A stretch of DNA of 64,000 bases, from contig NZ_AP028461.1 of assembly GCF_033097365.1 (NCBI RefSeq), forward strand, positions 7,130,001-7,194,000. The letters run 5' to 3'. Below, piece by piece: positions 26,621 to 37,300 of the stretch. Position 1 is the first letter of the stretch. Every line of letters starts with the position of its first letter. Origin of the DNA: Actinoplanes sichuanensis. GTDB lineage: Bacteria > Actinomycetota > Actinomycetes > Mycobacteriales > Micromonosporaceae. Below the pieces are notes generated by a model that saw only the letters and a list, made by a program, of their open reading frames with translations, was not told where the DNA came from and did no database searches. A program made the translations under genes and the position numbers.

Positions 26621-27015
26621 GGTTTCCCTCTCGTTGAAACGGGCCAGTGCACGACCCTGCACGACTCGACGCGAGCCGTCCATCCGCCATCGATCTTAGG
26701 CACCCGGCCATCCGTACAGAATCGCGCGCCTTTGCAGAGCCTGTCATAAAACCGACATGCAGTTCCGCCGGGGTGGGTGCTCATTCTATCGGACGCGCAA
26801 ATAGGACTATCAGTCCAAGATCACCTTAATTCGAACGGACATACTCCTCGATCCGGATAAATGCTTCAAAGGCGATACATCACATATTTGTTGCATTTAC
26901 CCCGCTGGATTGAACGGATGACCCTTACGGTGCCCTAATGGCCGGTTGCTGTCAGGACATGTCATCCGACAGTGTCTTCACGGTCCGGAGTAACCGAAGG
27001 AGACGGACCGCAACG
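26621..27015. promoter_or_regulatory. 395-bp AT-richer divergent promoter region
   Basis: No gene is seen. From about 26740 to 26940 the sequence is markedly AT-richer than the genes around it. For the plus-strand glycosyltransferase, TTGAAC (26910-26915) and CCTAAT (26934-26939), 18 bp apart, are a candidate promoter; a GAAGGAG ribosome site lies near 26996. For the Wzz gene a TAAGAT on the minus strand near 26694-26699 is a possible -10. These are visual matches only. Confidence 0.4.
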
Positions 27016-28296
27016 ATGGCCCGTAACACCCATGTCACCATCCTCATCGCCAACTTGCCGGCCGAGCGCGATCGCCGCGTCATCCGGGAATGTCTCACTC
27101 TGGAGGAGAAGGGCTTCGAGGTCACGGTCATCGCACCGCGAGGCGACAAGACCCTGAAGATCCTCCCCGGCAGCCGGAACACCCGGCTCAAGCCGTACCC
27201 GGTCAAGGTGTACGGCAGCGGCCTGCTCACCTTCGCGGTCGAGTTCGGCTGGTCCTTCCTCTGCATCGCGGTCCGCCTGATCGGCGAGATCCTGGCCGGC
27301 CGCGCCCACGCCGTGCAGGTCTGCAACCCGCCGGACGTGTACTGGCCGCTCGCCCTGCTGCTGCGCGCCATCGGCCGGCCGTGGGTCTTCGACCACCACG
27401 ACCTGTGCCCGGAGGTCTACATCTCCCGCGGCGACGGCAAACCCGACAAGCTGGTGCTGCGCGTGCTCAACGCGCTGGAGTGGCTGACCCTGCGCACCGC
27501 CACCGAGGTGGTCGCCACCAACCACTCGTTCAAGGACAACGCGGTACGCAAGGGCGTGCACCCCGACAAGGTCACGGTGGTCCGCAACGGCCCGTCGCTG
27601 AAGGAGATCGCGGTCGACGGCGACCCGCAGGAGCCGGTCAACGCCGACGGCCTGCACCGGATCGTCTACCTCGGCGTCTTCGGCCCGCAGGACAACGTCG
27701 AGGGCGTGGTGCGAGCCGCCGACGAGCTGATCAAGCTGCGGGGCCGCGACGGCTGGAAGATCGTGTTGGCCGGTGACGGCGAGAGCATGCCGTCGGTTCG
27801 TGCCCTGGTCGCGGAGAAGAACCTTTCGGACGTCGTCGAGCTGACCGGCTGGCTCAACGGCGCCCAGGTCGACGAGGTGCTGCGCTCGGCCACCATCGCG
27901 ATCCAGCCCGACCTGCCGACCCGGATGAACCAGCTGTCCACGATGGCGAAGACGGTCGAATACGTGGGCCGGGGCCTGCCGGTGGTCGCCGCCGACGGCA
28001 TCGAGACCCGCCGCACCCTGGACGAGGCCGGTGCGTATGTGCCGACCGGCGCCCCGGAGGAGTTCGCCGCGGTCATCGACCAGCTGCTGGACGACCCGGA
28101 CCGGCGGCGGCAGATGCGCAAGCTGGGCCGCGACCGGTTCCTCAGCATGCTCTCCTGGGAACACCAGGCCGGGCCGTACGCCTCGGTGTTCCAGCGGCTG
28201 CTGGCCAAGCGCCTGCCCGCCCAGACCCCGACGACGCCGCACATCCCGCGCCAGCGGACCGGCTCCGACGCGCCGTCCCGGGTGGACCAGCCGTGA
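27016..28296 (+). CDS. GT4-family glycosyltransferase
   Basis: 426 residues from ATG 27016, preceded by GAAGGAG; the frame opens earlier (26938). GT-B features: an acceptor domain starting VTILIANLPAERDRRV, VFDHHDLCPEVY in the linker region, and a donor domain with GLPVVAADGIETRRTLDEAG. It resembles WbuB/mannosyl- or fucosaminyl-transferases of EPS clusters. It starts a three-gene plus-strand operon with a GT2 enzyme and a deacetylase. Confidence 0.88.
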   Translation: MARNTHVTILIANLPAERDRRVIRECLTLEEKGFEVTVIAPRGDKTLKILPGSRNTRLKPYPVKVYGSGLLTFAVEFGWSFLCIAVRLIGEILAGRAHAVQVCNPPDVYWPLALLLRAIGRPWVFDHHDLCPEVYISRGDGKPDKLVLRVLNALEWLTLRTATEVVATNHSFKDNAVRKGVHPDKVTVVRNGPSLKEIAVDGDPQEPVNADGLHRIVYLGVFGPQDNVEGVVRAADELIKLRGRDGWKIVLAGDGESMPSVRALVAEKNLSDVVELTGWLNGAQVDEVLRSATIAIQPDLPTRMNQLSTMAKTVEYVGRGLPVVAADGIETRRTLDEAGAYVPTGAPEEFAAVIDQLLDDPDRRRQMRKLGRDRFLSMLSWEHQAGPYASVFQRLLAKRLPAQTPTTPHIPRQRTGSDAPSRVDQP

Positions 28297-29159
28297 CCAG
28301 CATCGTCATCGCCGCCCACAACGAGGCCGCGGTCATCGGCCGCTGCCTGGACGCGTTGCTGGCCGACGCGAAACCGGGCGAACTCGACGTGACGGTGGTC
28401 GCCAACGGGTGCACCGACGACACCGTGCGGATCGCCGGGGCCCGTCCGGGCGTACGGGTGCTGGATCTCCCCGAGCCGGGCAAAGCCGGCGCCCTCAACG
28501 CCGGTGACGCCGCCGCGGTCGGTTTCCCGCGGATCTATCTGGACGCCGACATCGTGCTCAGCACCGCGGCGGTCCGGGCCCTCACCGAGGTGCTGGTGTC
28601 CGGGGCGCCGTCGGCCACGGTCGGGCGTGAACTCGACGTCGCCGGGCGGCCGCTGCTGGTCCGCGCCTACTTCGCGGTGCACGGACGGCTGCCGGTGATG
28701 CGCGACGGGCTGTTCGGGCGCGGCGTGGTGGCGCTCTCCGAGCAGGGACGGGCGCGGTTCGGCCGGTTCCCCGAGCTGGTCGCCGACGACCTGTTCCTGG
28801 ACTCGCAGTTCGCGCGGGAGGAGAAGGCGCACGTCGACGCGTACGCCGCGAAGGTCGCCACCCCCCGGAAGACCGGTGACCTGATCCGCCGCCTGATCCG
28901 GGTCCGCGGCGGCAACGCCGCCATGCGGGCGGCCGCCGCCCGCGGCGAGATCACCGTGCCGGTACGCCCCGCCGCCCGCAGTTCGTGGCTGCGCGACGTG
29001 GTCGTCCCCCGGCCCTGGCTGGCGCCCGCCGCGGTCTGCTACGTCGGCATCACCGTGTGGGCCGCGCTGGCCGCCAAACGGGCCGGTGACGGCGGTGCCG
29101 CCTGGGGCCGCGACGAGTCGTCCCGGATCGCCGACGGCGCGTCCGCGGCAGAGCGATAG
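28293..29159 (+). CDS. Family 2 glycosyltransferase
   Basis: 288 residues, GTGA overlap with the previous gene. N-terminal TSIVIAAHNEAAVIGRCLDA, VVANGCTDDTVRIA, and the metal-binding segment IYLDADIVLS fit a GT-A enzyme. A C-terminal hydrophobic stretch (about 235-260) may be membrane-associated. It has the MRDGLFGRGVVALSEQGR acceptor-side motif seen in GT2 enzymes that act on lipid-linked sugars. Confidence 0.87.
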   Translation: MTSIVIAAHNEAAVIGRCLDALLADAKPGELDVTVVANGCTDDTVRIAGARPGVRVLDLPEPGKAGALNAGDAAAVGFPRIYLDADIVLSTAAVRALTEVLVSGAPSATVGRELDVAGRPLLVRAYFAVHGRLPVMRDGLFGRGVVALSEQGRARFGRFPELVADDLFLDSQFAREEKAHVDAYAAKVATPRKTGDLIRRLIRVRGGNAAMRAAAARGEITVPVRPAARSSWLRDVVVPRPWLAPAAVCYVGITVWAALAAKRAGDGGAAWGRDESSRIADGASAAER

Positions 29160-29165
29160 GAAGTC

Positions 29166-29828
29166 ATGAGCGACGTCATCAACATCTGTTTCCACGGCAT
29201 CGGCACGCCACAGCGTGACCTGGAACTCGGCGAGGACCGCTACTGGATCAGCGTCGAGCTGTTCCACGCGGTGCTCGACGAGATCCGCACCTGGCCGTCG
29301 GTCCGGATCAGCTTCGACGACGGCAACGCCTCGGACCTCGAGATCGGCCTGCCGGCCCTGCTGGAGCGCGGCCTGACCGCCGAGTTCTACGTGCTGTCGT
29401 CCCGGTTCGGCAAGGGCGGCAGCCTCAGCGAGGAGGACGTCCGCAAGCTGCACGGCGCCGGTATGACCATCGGCACACACGGCATGCGGCACCGTCCGTG
29501 GCGGGGCATGGACGCCGAGACCAGCCGGGACGAGCTGGAGACGGCCCGACGGCAGATCGAGGAGGTCGTCGGGGTCCCGGTCGACCAGGCGGCCTGCCCA
29601 CTCGGCCGGTACGACCGTCGGCTGCTCTCCCGGATGCGCAAGCTCGGCTACCGGCGCGTGTTCACCAGCGACCGCCGCCGGGCCCGCTCCGAGGACTGGC
29701 TGCAGCCGCGCTACAGCCTGCGCCGCGAGGACACCGTGGACGGACTGCGCGCCGAGGCCCTGGTGGGCCCCGGCGCGCTGACCCGCCTCAAGCTGGAGGC
29801 GGTCGGAGTCGTCAAGCGGATCCGCTGA
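29166..29828 (+). CDS. Polysaccharide deacetylase family protein (NodB-like)
   Basis: 220 residues with an AGGAAG ribosome site. The NodB core is present: ICFHGIG at the N-terminus, the metal/base motif ISFDDGNASD, and the second metal motif GTHGMRHRPW. No signal peptide is visible, so it may act on a cytosolic, lipid-linked intermediate, like PIG-L-independent deacetylases of EPS loci. It ends 3 bp before a convergent gene with no hairpin between them. Confidence 0.87.
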   Translation: MSDVINICFHGIGTPQRDLELGEDRYWISVELFHAVLDEIRTWPSVRISFDDGNASDLEIGLPALLERGLTAEFYVLSSRFGKGGSLSEEDVRKLHGAGMTIGTHGMRHRPWRGMDAETSRDELETARRQIEEVVGVPVDQAACPLGRYDRRLLSRMRKLGYRRVFTSDRRRARSEDWLQPRYSLRREDTVDGLRAEALVGPGALTRLKLEAVGVVKRIR

Positions 29829-29831
29829 GAG

Positions 29832-30770
29832 TCAGCGGGAGGCGTCGCGCCGGACGGTGTCCGGTCCCGGCGTCTCCCGCAGCCTCGACGGGCTGAGCAG
29901 CGCCCGGACCGCGAGCTTGCTCGGGCCCTTGCCGAGCACCGCACGGCTGCCCTCACGCATCACCAGCGCACCCCAGAACGCGGCGCCCAGCAGCGCGTTG
30001 TGCCGCCGCCGGTAGAGCCGCACCTTGTTCAGCGTCAGCAGCGTCCACAGAGCCGGCGACACCTTCGAGTCACCCTCCAGGTGCACCGCCTTCGCGGCCG
30101 GCGTGAACCTGGTCGCCAGGCCCGCGTCACCGGCCCGCAGCGCGAAGTCGGTCTCCTCCGAGTAGAGGAAGAACGACTCGTCCCACGGCGCGATCCGATT
30201 CCAGCACTCGGCGCTGATCAGAACGGTCGACCCCTCGGCCCAGTCGGCGACCCGCTCGTCGGCGTAGAGCCGCTCGTCGGTCACCATCTCGCCGAACGCC
30301 GGGATGCGGCCGGCCCGGACCGCGCCCATCAACGCGTCCCCGAGCACCCGCCGGACCGACGGCGCCCGGCGCATGGTGTGGATGAGCTCCCCGTCGCCGT
30401 CCTCCAGCAACGGCACCGCGATGCCGGTCCCCTCGGTGCGCAGCACACCCAGCAGGGTCCGCACGCAGCCGGGGGTGAGCCGTACGTCCGGGTTGAGCAC
30501 CAGGACCGCGGTGAACGGCCCGGCCTTGGCCACGGCCGCATTGATACCGGCCGCATAGCCGGCATTGCGTCCCATCTCGACGACCGTGGCATCCGGCGCG
30601 AGCCGGCGCACGGTGCCCACCGAGTCGTCCGCGGACGCGTTGTCCGCGACGATCAACTGCCAGTCGACGCCCTCCAGGCCCGGTCCGAGCGATGCGATCA
30701 GGTCGGGGACCAATCGTTCGCTGTTGTACGTGACCACGACCACCGCCACAGTTTCGGGCGTGCTGTCCAA
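29832..30770 (-). CDS. Family 2 glycosyltransferase (rhamnosyltransferase-like)
   Basis: 312 residues if started at TTG 30770, which has a strong GGGGAGG ribosome site 5 bp upstream; a GTG at 30791 would add 7 residues. AVVVVTYNSERLVPDLIAS, IVADNASADDSVGTVRRL, NAGYAAGINAAV and VLVLNPDVRLTPG are hallmarks of WbbL/RfbF-type rhamnosyltransferases; later ESFFLYSEETDFALRAGDAG is the conserved catalytic-base region. The dTDP-rhamnose genes at 40758-44106 could supply its donor. Confidence 0.88.
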   Translation of the reverse strand: MDSTPETVAVVVVTYNSERLVPDLIASLGPGLEGVDWQLIVADNASADDSVGTVRRLAPDATVVEMGRNAGYAAGINAAVAKAGPFTAVLVLNPDVRLTPGCVRTLLGVLRTEGTGIAVPLLEDGDGELIHTMRRAPSVRRVLGDALMGAVRAGRIPAFGEMVTDERLYADERVADWAEGSTVLISAECWNRIAPWDESFFLYSEETDFALRAGDAGLATRFTPAAKAVHLEGDSKVSPALWTLLTLNKVRLYRRRHNALLGAAFWGALVMREGSRAVLGKGPSKLAVRALLSPSRLRETPGPDTVRRDASR

Positions 30771-31124
30771 CTTGTCCTCCCCAGGTCTCACGGACGCCGA
30801 TCATCCTGCCGTCCGCGCGGGAACGCCGGTACCGCCGGTCGGCCATCGCGGGTGTCGGAATCCGTCATCCCGGTACGCCCCGGCCGTACCCGGATACCCG
30901 AACGGGCGGGGGCTTCGATCCGTTCGGTGACCAGTCGAAACAGGTAGGTGCCAGAGTTCCTCCGCCGACAGGATCGATCCAGCCGCGGGGCCCTTCGGTG
31001 TCGGCAAAGCGATAGATATGTTCAGCCCTCTATCTAGATGATCGCACTAAGCTCCGCCGGCCGGGGCCGGCTCTATCTTGTCGACGGCCGTAGCGCAGGG
31101 CGCGCGGCGGGGAGGCGATTCCCT
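30771..31124. promoter_or_regulatory. 354-bp divergent intergenic region with an inverted repeat
   Basis: No gene is seen. It separates the rhamnosyltransferase-like gene from the giant secreted protein gene. An imperfect dyad (GCGATAGATA at 31009-31018 and TATCTAGATGATCGC at 31031-31045) lies 80 bp before the TTG start at 31125. GGGGAGG at 31109-31115 is the ribosome site that decides that start. Confidence 0.45.
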
Positions 31125-34100
31125 TTGCGAGACCTCAGGCTCTTCCGGCAGCGATCACTGCTGGTCCTCACCCTCGTCGCGGCGGCGCTCTTCCTGCCGT
31201 CCGCCGGGCCGGCCAGCGCGGCCGACCCGTGTGCTCCGGTGGTCAATCCGATCGCCTGCGAGAACACCAAGACCGGCACCCCCAAGGCCACCTGGGACGT
31301 CAGCGGGTCCGGCAGCGCCGCGTTGCAGGGCTTCACCACCGAGATGAGCGTCAACGTCGGTGAGACGGTCAACTTCAAGATCGACTCCACGGCCACGTCG
31401 TACCGGCTCGACATCTACCGGATGGGCTACTACGGCGGCAACGGCGCCCGGTTCATCACCACGGTGAACCCGGTCGGCCGACAGACCCAGCCGGCCTGCA
31501 TCTCGGCGCCCACCACCGGGCTCGTCGACTGCGGCAACTGGGCGGTCTCCGCCTCGTGGCCGGTGCCCGCGACCGCGGTGTCCGGCATCTACTTCGCCCG
31601 CCTGGTACGGACCGACGGCACCGCCGGCGCCAGCCACGTGATGTTCGTGGTCCGCGACGACGCCGGCCACTCCGACGTGGTCTTCCAGACCTCCGACACC
31701 ACCTGGCAGGCGTACAACACGTACGGCGGCAACAGCTTCTACGTCGGGTCGCCGGCCGGTCGCGCGTACAAGATCTCCTACAACCGGCCGATCACCACCC
31801 GCGGCACCGGAGCCGAGGACTTCGTCTTCAACGCCGAGTACCCGATGGTCCGGTTCCTGGAGGCCAACGGCTACGACGTCAGCTACATCTCCGGCATCGA
31901 CACCGACCGGCGCGGCTCGCTGCTGCGCAACCACAAGGCGTTCCTGTCGGTCGGGCACGACGAGTACTGGTCCGGGCAGCAGCGCGCCAACATCGAGGCG
32001 GCCCGCGACGCCGGCCTGAACCTGGCGTTCTTCAGCGGCAACGAGGTGTTCTGGAAGACCCGCTGGGAGACCAGCGTGGACGGCTCGGGTACGCCGTACC
32101 GGACCCTGGTCTGCTACAAGGAGACGCACGCCAACGCGGCCATCGACCCGTCCACCGAGTGGACCGGCACCTGGCGCGACCCGCGGTTCAGCCCGCCGAA
32201 GAACGGCGGCCGCCCGGAGAACGGGCTCACCGGCACCGCCTTCGAGGTCAACTCGGGCACGGTGAACCTGCAGGTCCCGGCGGCCGACGGCAAGATGCGT
32301 CTGTGGCGCGGCACCACGGTGGCCACCCAGGCGGCCGGCGCGACCGCCACCCTGGGCACCGGCACACTCGGGTACGAGTGGGACGAGGACCTGGTCAACG
32401 CGGCCCGCCCGCAGGGCCTGATCCGGCTCTCCACCACCACCGCGAGCGGCGTCGAGATCCTCACCGACCAGGGCTCCACCTACACCTCGGGCACCGCCAC
32501 CCACAACCTGACCATGTACCGGGTGGCCAGTGGGGCGCTCGTCTTCGGCGCCGGCACCGTGCAGTGGTCGTGGGGCCTGGACAGCAACCACGACCGGGGC
32601 TCCGGCGCGGCCAGCACCCCGATGAAGCAGGCCACCGTCAACCTGTTCGCCGACATGGGCGCGCAGCCGGCCACCATCCAGTCCGGCCTGACCGCGGCCA
32701 CCGCCTCCACCGACACCGTCGCGCCGACCGCGGTCATCACCACGCCCGCCGCGGGCAGCACGGTCTCCGGCGGCACCCGGGTCACCGTCTCCGGCACCGC
32801 CACCGACACCGGCGGCGTGGTCGGCGGCATCGAGGTCTCCACCGACGGCGGCACCAGCTGGAAACCGGCGAGCGGCCGGGGCACCTGGACGTACTCGTTC
32901 ACCACCCCCACCACGCAGGGCCCGATCGACATCCGCGCCCGGGCGATCGACGACAGCGGCCGGATCGGCGCCGCGGTCAGCCGGTCGATCACGGTCGGCC
33001 GGCAGACCTGCCCGTGCAGCCTGTGGACCGTCGACGACGTGCCCACCACACCCAGCGACCCGGACAGCACCGGAACCGAGGTCGGCGTCAAGTTCCGCGC
33101 CGACGTGGCCGGCAAGGTCTCCGCCCTGCGCTTCTACAAGGGCCCGGGCAACACCGGCACGCACGTCGGCAAACTCTGGAACGCGACCGGCACCCAGCTG
33201 GCCACGGTCACCTTCACCGGCGAGACCAGCACCGGCTGGCAGACCGCCACGTTCGCCACCCCGGTCTCGCTGACCGCCGGGGCCACCTATGTCGCCTCCT
33301 ACTACGCCCCGAACGGCCGCTACGCCGGGGACGTCGGCTACTTCGCGGCGAACGGCGTGGACAGCGGCCCGTTGCACGCGCTCCGCGACGGTGTCGACGG
33401 CGCCAACGGCGTCTACCGGTTCGGCACCGGCTTCCCGACCCTGTCCTGGGAGTCCGCCAACTACTGGGTGGACGTCGTGTTCACCCCGGACGCCACCGGC
33501 CCGGACACCACGGCACCGACCGTCACCACCCGCTCCCCCGCCGCCGGGGCGACCGGAGTGGCCGCCGCGAGCACCGTGTCGGCGACGTTCAGTGAGGCCG
33601 TCTCGGCGGCCGCGATCACCCTGACCGGCCCGTCCGGCGCGGTGACCGGCAGCACCGCCGCCGGCACGAACACCGTCACGTTCACGCCGTCGGCCGCGCT
33701 GGCCGCGTCCACCACGTACACGGCCACCGTCAGCGGGGCGCGCGACGCCGCCGGTAACACGATGACCGGCACGTCGTGGACGTTCACCACGGCCGCGACA
33801 CCGACCGGGCCGAACTGCCCGTGCTCGGTGTGGCCGGCCTCGGCGACACCCGGTTCACCCGCCGACAGCGAGACCGCCGCGGTGGAACTCGGCATGAAGT
33901 TCCGCTCCGACGTCGCCGGCCGGATCACCGCGATCCGGTTCTACAAGGGCAGCGGCAACAGCGGCACCCACGTCGGGCGGCTCTGGTCGTCGACCGGGAC
34001 CCTGCTGGGCAGCGTGACCTTCAGCGGCGAGACCGCGACCGGCTGGCAGCAGGCCACCCTGGCCACCCCGGTCACGATCAGCGCGGGCAGTACGTACGTG

Positions 34101-34310
34101 GTGTCGTACCACGCGCCGAACGGCCGGTACGCCTTCGACGGCGGGTTCTTCGCGACGGCCGGCGTCGACAACGGCCCCCTGCACGCACTGCGCAACGGCG
34201 TGGACGGACTGAACGGCGTCTACCGCTACGGAACCGGCGGAGTCTTCCCCACCGACAGCTGGCAGTCGAGCAACTACTGGGTGGACGTCGTGTTCACCCC
34301 GGCAAGCTAG
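31125..34310 (+). CDS. Giant secreted protein: N,N-dimethylformamidase-beta-like domain + Ig + two DUF4082 modules
   Basis: 1061 residues from TTG 31125 (GGGGAGG 9 bp upstream); the open frame reaches back to 31038 without a comparable site. Signal peptide to about residue 33 (GPASAADP). The catalytic-like domain (about 35-530) is a clear paralogue of the protein at 10633, sharing HDEYWSGQQRANIEAARDAG and AFFSGNEVFWKTRWETS. Ig-like (about 535-620), DUF4082 (628-788), SbsA-type Ig (about 792-892, SPAAGATGVAAASTVSATFS) and DUF4082 (898-1061) follow. Same strand as, and 9 bp before, the next giant gene. Confidence 0.86.
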   Translation: MRDLRLFRQRSLLVLTLVAAALFLPSAGPASAADPCAPVVNPIACENTKTGTPKATWDVSGSGSAALQGFTTEMSVNVGETVNFKIDSTATSYRLDIYRMGYYGGNGARFITTVNPVGRQTQPACISAPTTGLVDCGNWAVSASWPVPATAVSGIYFARLVRTDGTAGASHVMFVVRDDAGHSDVVFQTSDTTWQAYNTYGGNSFYVGSPAGRAYKISYNRPITTRGTGAEDFVFNAEYPMVRFLEANGYDVSYISGIDTDRRGSLLRNHKAFLSVGHDEYWSGQQRANIEAARDAGLNLAFFSGNEVFWKTRWETSVDGSGTPYRTLVCYKETHANAAIDPSTEWTGTWRDPRFSPPKNGGRPENGLTGTAFEVNSGTVNLQVPAADGKMRLWRGTTVATQAAGATATLGTGTLGYEWDEDLVNAARPQGLIRLSTTTASGVEILTDQGSTYTSGTATHNLTMYRVASGALVFGAGTVQWSWGLDSNHDRGSGAASTPMKQATVNLFADMGAQPATIQSGLTAATASTDTVAPTAVITTPAAGSTVSGGTRVTVSGTATDTGGVVGGIEVSTDGGTSWKPASGRGTWTYSFTTPTTQGPIDIRARAIDDSGRIGAAVSRSITVGRQTCPCSLWTVDDVPTTPSDPDSTGTEVGVKFRADVAGKVSALRFYKGPGNTGTHVGKLWNATGTQLATVTFTGETSTGWQTATFATPVSLTAGATYVASYYAPNGRYAGDVGYFAANGVDSGPLHALRDGVDGANGVYRFGTGFPTLSWESANYWVDVVFTPDATGPDTTAPTVTTRSPAAGATGVAAASTVSATFSEAVSAAAITLTGPSGAVTGSTAAGTNTVTFTPSAALAASTTYTATVSGARDAAGNTMTGTSWTFTTAATPTGPNCPCSVWPASATPGSPADSETAAVELGMKFRSDVAGRITAIRFYKGSGNSGTHVGRLWSSTGTLLGSVTFSGETATGWQQATLATPVTISAGSTYVVSYHAPNGRYAFDGGFFATAGVDNGPLHALRNGVDGLNGVYRYGTGGVFPTDSWQSSNYWVDVVFTPAS

Positions 34311-34319
34311 GAGCGCGTT

Positions 34320-37300
34320 TTGACCTTACCGAAACTCCGGTCGTTCCTCCTGTGCCTGGCACTGGCGGCGGCCGCGCTCATCGTCGCGCCCGCGGCTCCA
34401 GCCGCGGCCGCGACCTGTCCGTGCTCGATCTTCGACGCGTCGGCGACCCCGGGCAGCCCCTCCGACTCCGACAACAGCGCGGTCGAGGTCGGCGTCAAGT
34501 TCCGGTCCGACGTCGCCGGGCAGATCACCGGCGTCCGGTTCTACAAGGGCGCCGCCAACACCGGCACCCACGTGGGCAACCTGTGGAACTCCGCCGGCGG
34601 CAACCTGGGCACCGTCACGTTCACCAACGAGACCGCGTCCGGCTGGCAGACCGCCACGTTCGCCAGCCCGATCACGATCGCCGCGAACACCACGTACGTC
34701 GCCTCGTACTACGCGCCGAACGGCCGGTACGCCGGAGACAGCGGCGCACTGCTGTCGGCCGGCGTGGACAACGCGCCGCTGCACGCGCTGCGCAGCGGCG
34801 AGGACGGCGGCAACGGCGTCTACCGGTACGGCACCGGCGGCGGCTTCCCCAACAGCACCTGGCAGGGCGCCAACTACTGGGTCGACGTGGTGTTCACCAC
34901 CGGCGTCACCGACACCGCGCCACCGACGGTGACCAGCACCAGCCCGGCCGCCGGAGCGACCGGGGTGGCCACCACGGCCACGGTCAGCGCGGTCTTCAGC
35001 GAGGCGGTGCAGACCGGAACGCCGGCCCTCACCGTCGCCGGGGTGACCGGCACGACCGCCTACAACGCGTCCACCCGGACGGTGACGTTCACGCCCGGGT
35101 CGCTCGCCGCGTCCACGAGTTACACGGCCACCGTCTCCGGCGCACGTGACACCGCGGGCAACCTGATGAGTCCGGTCTCCTGGTCGTTCACCACGGCGGC
35201 GGCCGGCGGATCCGGGTGTCCCTGCTCGATCTGGCCGGCCACGGCCGTACCGGCCACCGGCACGGTCAACGACAACTCGGCGGTCGAACTGGGCGTGAAG
35301 TTCCGGACCTCGACGGCCGGCTACATCACCGGGCTCAAGTTCTACAAGGGCGGCCAGAACACCGGCACGCACACCGGCTCGCTCTGGTCGAGCACCGGCA
35401 CCCGGCTGGCGAACGTGACGTTCACCGGCGAGTCGGCCTCCGGCTGGCAGACCGTCACGCTCCCCGGGCCGGTACCGGTCACCGCGAACACCACGTACGT
35501 GGCGTCGTACCACACCGACACCGGCTACTACTCGGTGACGGCCAACGGGTTCTCCGCAGCGGTCACCCGTAGCCCGCTGACCGCCCTGGCCAGCGGCACC
35601 GACGGCGGCAACGGCGTCTACCGGTACGGCGCGAGCGGCTTCCCGACCAGCACGTACCAGGCCACCAACTACTGGGTGGACGTCGTCTTCGACACCACCG
35701 CGGCCGACACCCAGGCGCCCACCCTGGCCGGCCGGGCCCCGTCCGCCGGAGCCTCAGGCGTGGCCGCCACGACCGCGGTCACCGCGGCGTTCACCGAGCC
35801 GGTCACCGCGGCCTCGATCGTCCTGACCGGCCCGTCCGGTACGGTGCCCGGCGCCACCACCTACGACGCGACCACCGCCACGGCCGTCTTCACCCCGTCC
35901 GCGCAACTGGCCTACTCGACCTCGTACACCGCGACGGTCAGCGGGGCCCGGGACGCCACGGGCAACGTGATGACCCCGGTGACCTGGTCGTTCACCACGT
36001 CGGCGGCGCCTCCGCCGCCGCCGGACCAGGGCCCGGGCGGTCCGGTCCTGGTGGTCAAGTCGGCGGTCTCCGGAGCCAGCGGGTTCACCTCGTTCGCGGC
36101 CGAGGTGCTGCGTGCCGAGGGCCTCAACGAGTTCGCCACCGTGGACCTGTCCGCGGTCACCCCGGCGCTGCTCGCCCAGTACGACGTGGTCCTGCTCGGC
36201 TCCACCCCGCTCACCGCGGCCCAGGTCAGCACGTTCACCACCTGGGTCACCGGCGGCGGCAACCTGATCGCCTTCCGGCCGGACAAGCAGCTCGCGGGCC
36301 TGCTCGGCCTGACCTCCACCACCGGCACCCTGGCCGAGGGCTACCTGCGGGTCGACACGTCGACGTCGCCGGGCGCCGGCATCACCGGCCAGACCATCCA
36401 GTACCACAGCACCGCCGACCGCTACACCCTGTCCGGGGCCCGATCGGTGGCGACGCTGTACTCCAACGGCACCACCGCCACGGTCAACCCGGCGGTGTCG
36501 CTGACCGACGTCGGCACCGCCGGCGGGCAGGCCGCGGCGTTCACCTTCGACCTGCCGCGGTCGCTGGTCTACACCCGTCAGGGCAACCCGGCGTGGGAGA
36601 AGCAGGACCGGGACGGTCGCGCGCCGATCCGCTCGGACGACCTGTACTTCGGCGGCAGCGCCACCGACTGGGTCGACCTCACCAAGGTCGCGGTTCCGCA
36701 GGCCGACGAGCAGCAGCGCCTGCTGGCCAACCTGATCGGGGCGATGAACGCGGACCGCAAGCCGCTGCCGCGGTTCTGGTACTTCCCGCGCAGCCTCAAG
36801 GCGGTCGTCGTCGCCACCGGTGACGACCACGCCACCGGCGGCACCGCCGGGCGGTTCGACCAGTACCTCGCCAACAGCCCGGCCGGATGTGTGGTGGACG
36901 ACTGGCAGTGCCCGCGGTTCACCTCGTACATCTTCCCGGACACGCCGCTGACCAACAGCCAGGCGAGCACGTACCAGAACCGTGGGTTCGAGGTCGGGCT
37001 GCACCTGAACACCGGGTGTGCCAACTGGACCGCGACGTCGCTCGGGGCCAACCTGACCGACCAGCTCGCGACGTTCCGCACCAAGTACGGCTCGGTCCGC
37101 GCCCCGGACACCAACCGGACCCACTGCATCGTCTGGTCCGACTGGTCGACCCAGGCCAGCCTGCAGACCGCCAACGGGATCCGGCTCGACACCAACTACT
37201 ACTACTGGCCGGAGACCTGGGTCGCCGACCGGCCGGGCTTCATGACCGGCTCCGGCATGCCGATGCGGTTCGCCGACACCAACGGCGGGCTCATCGACAT

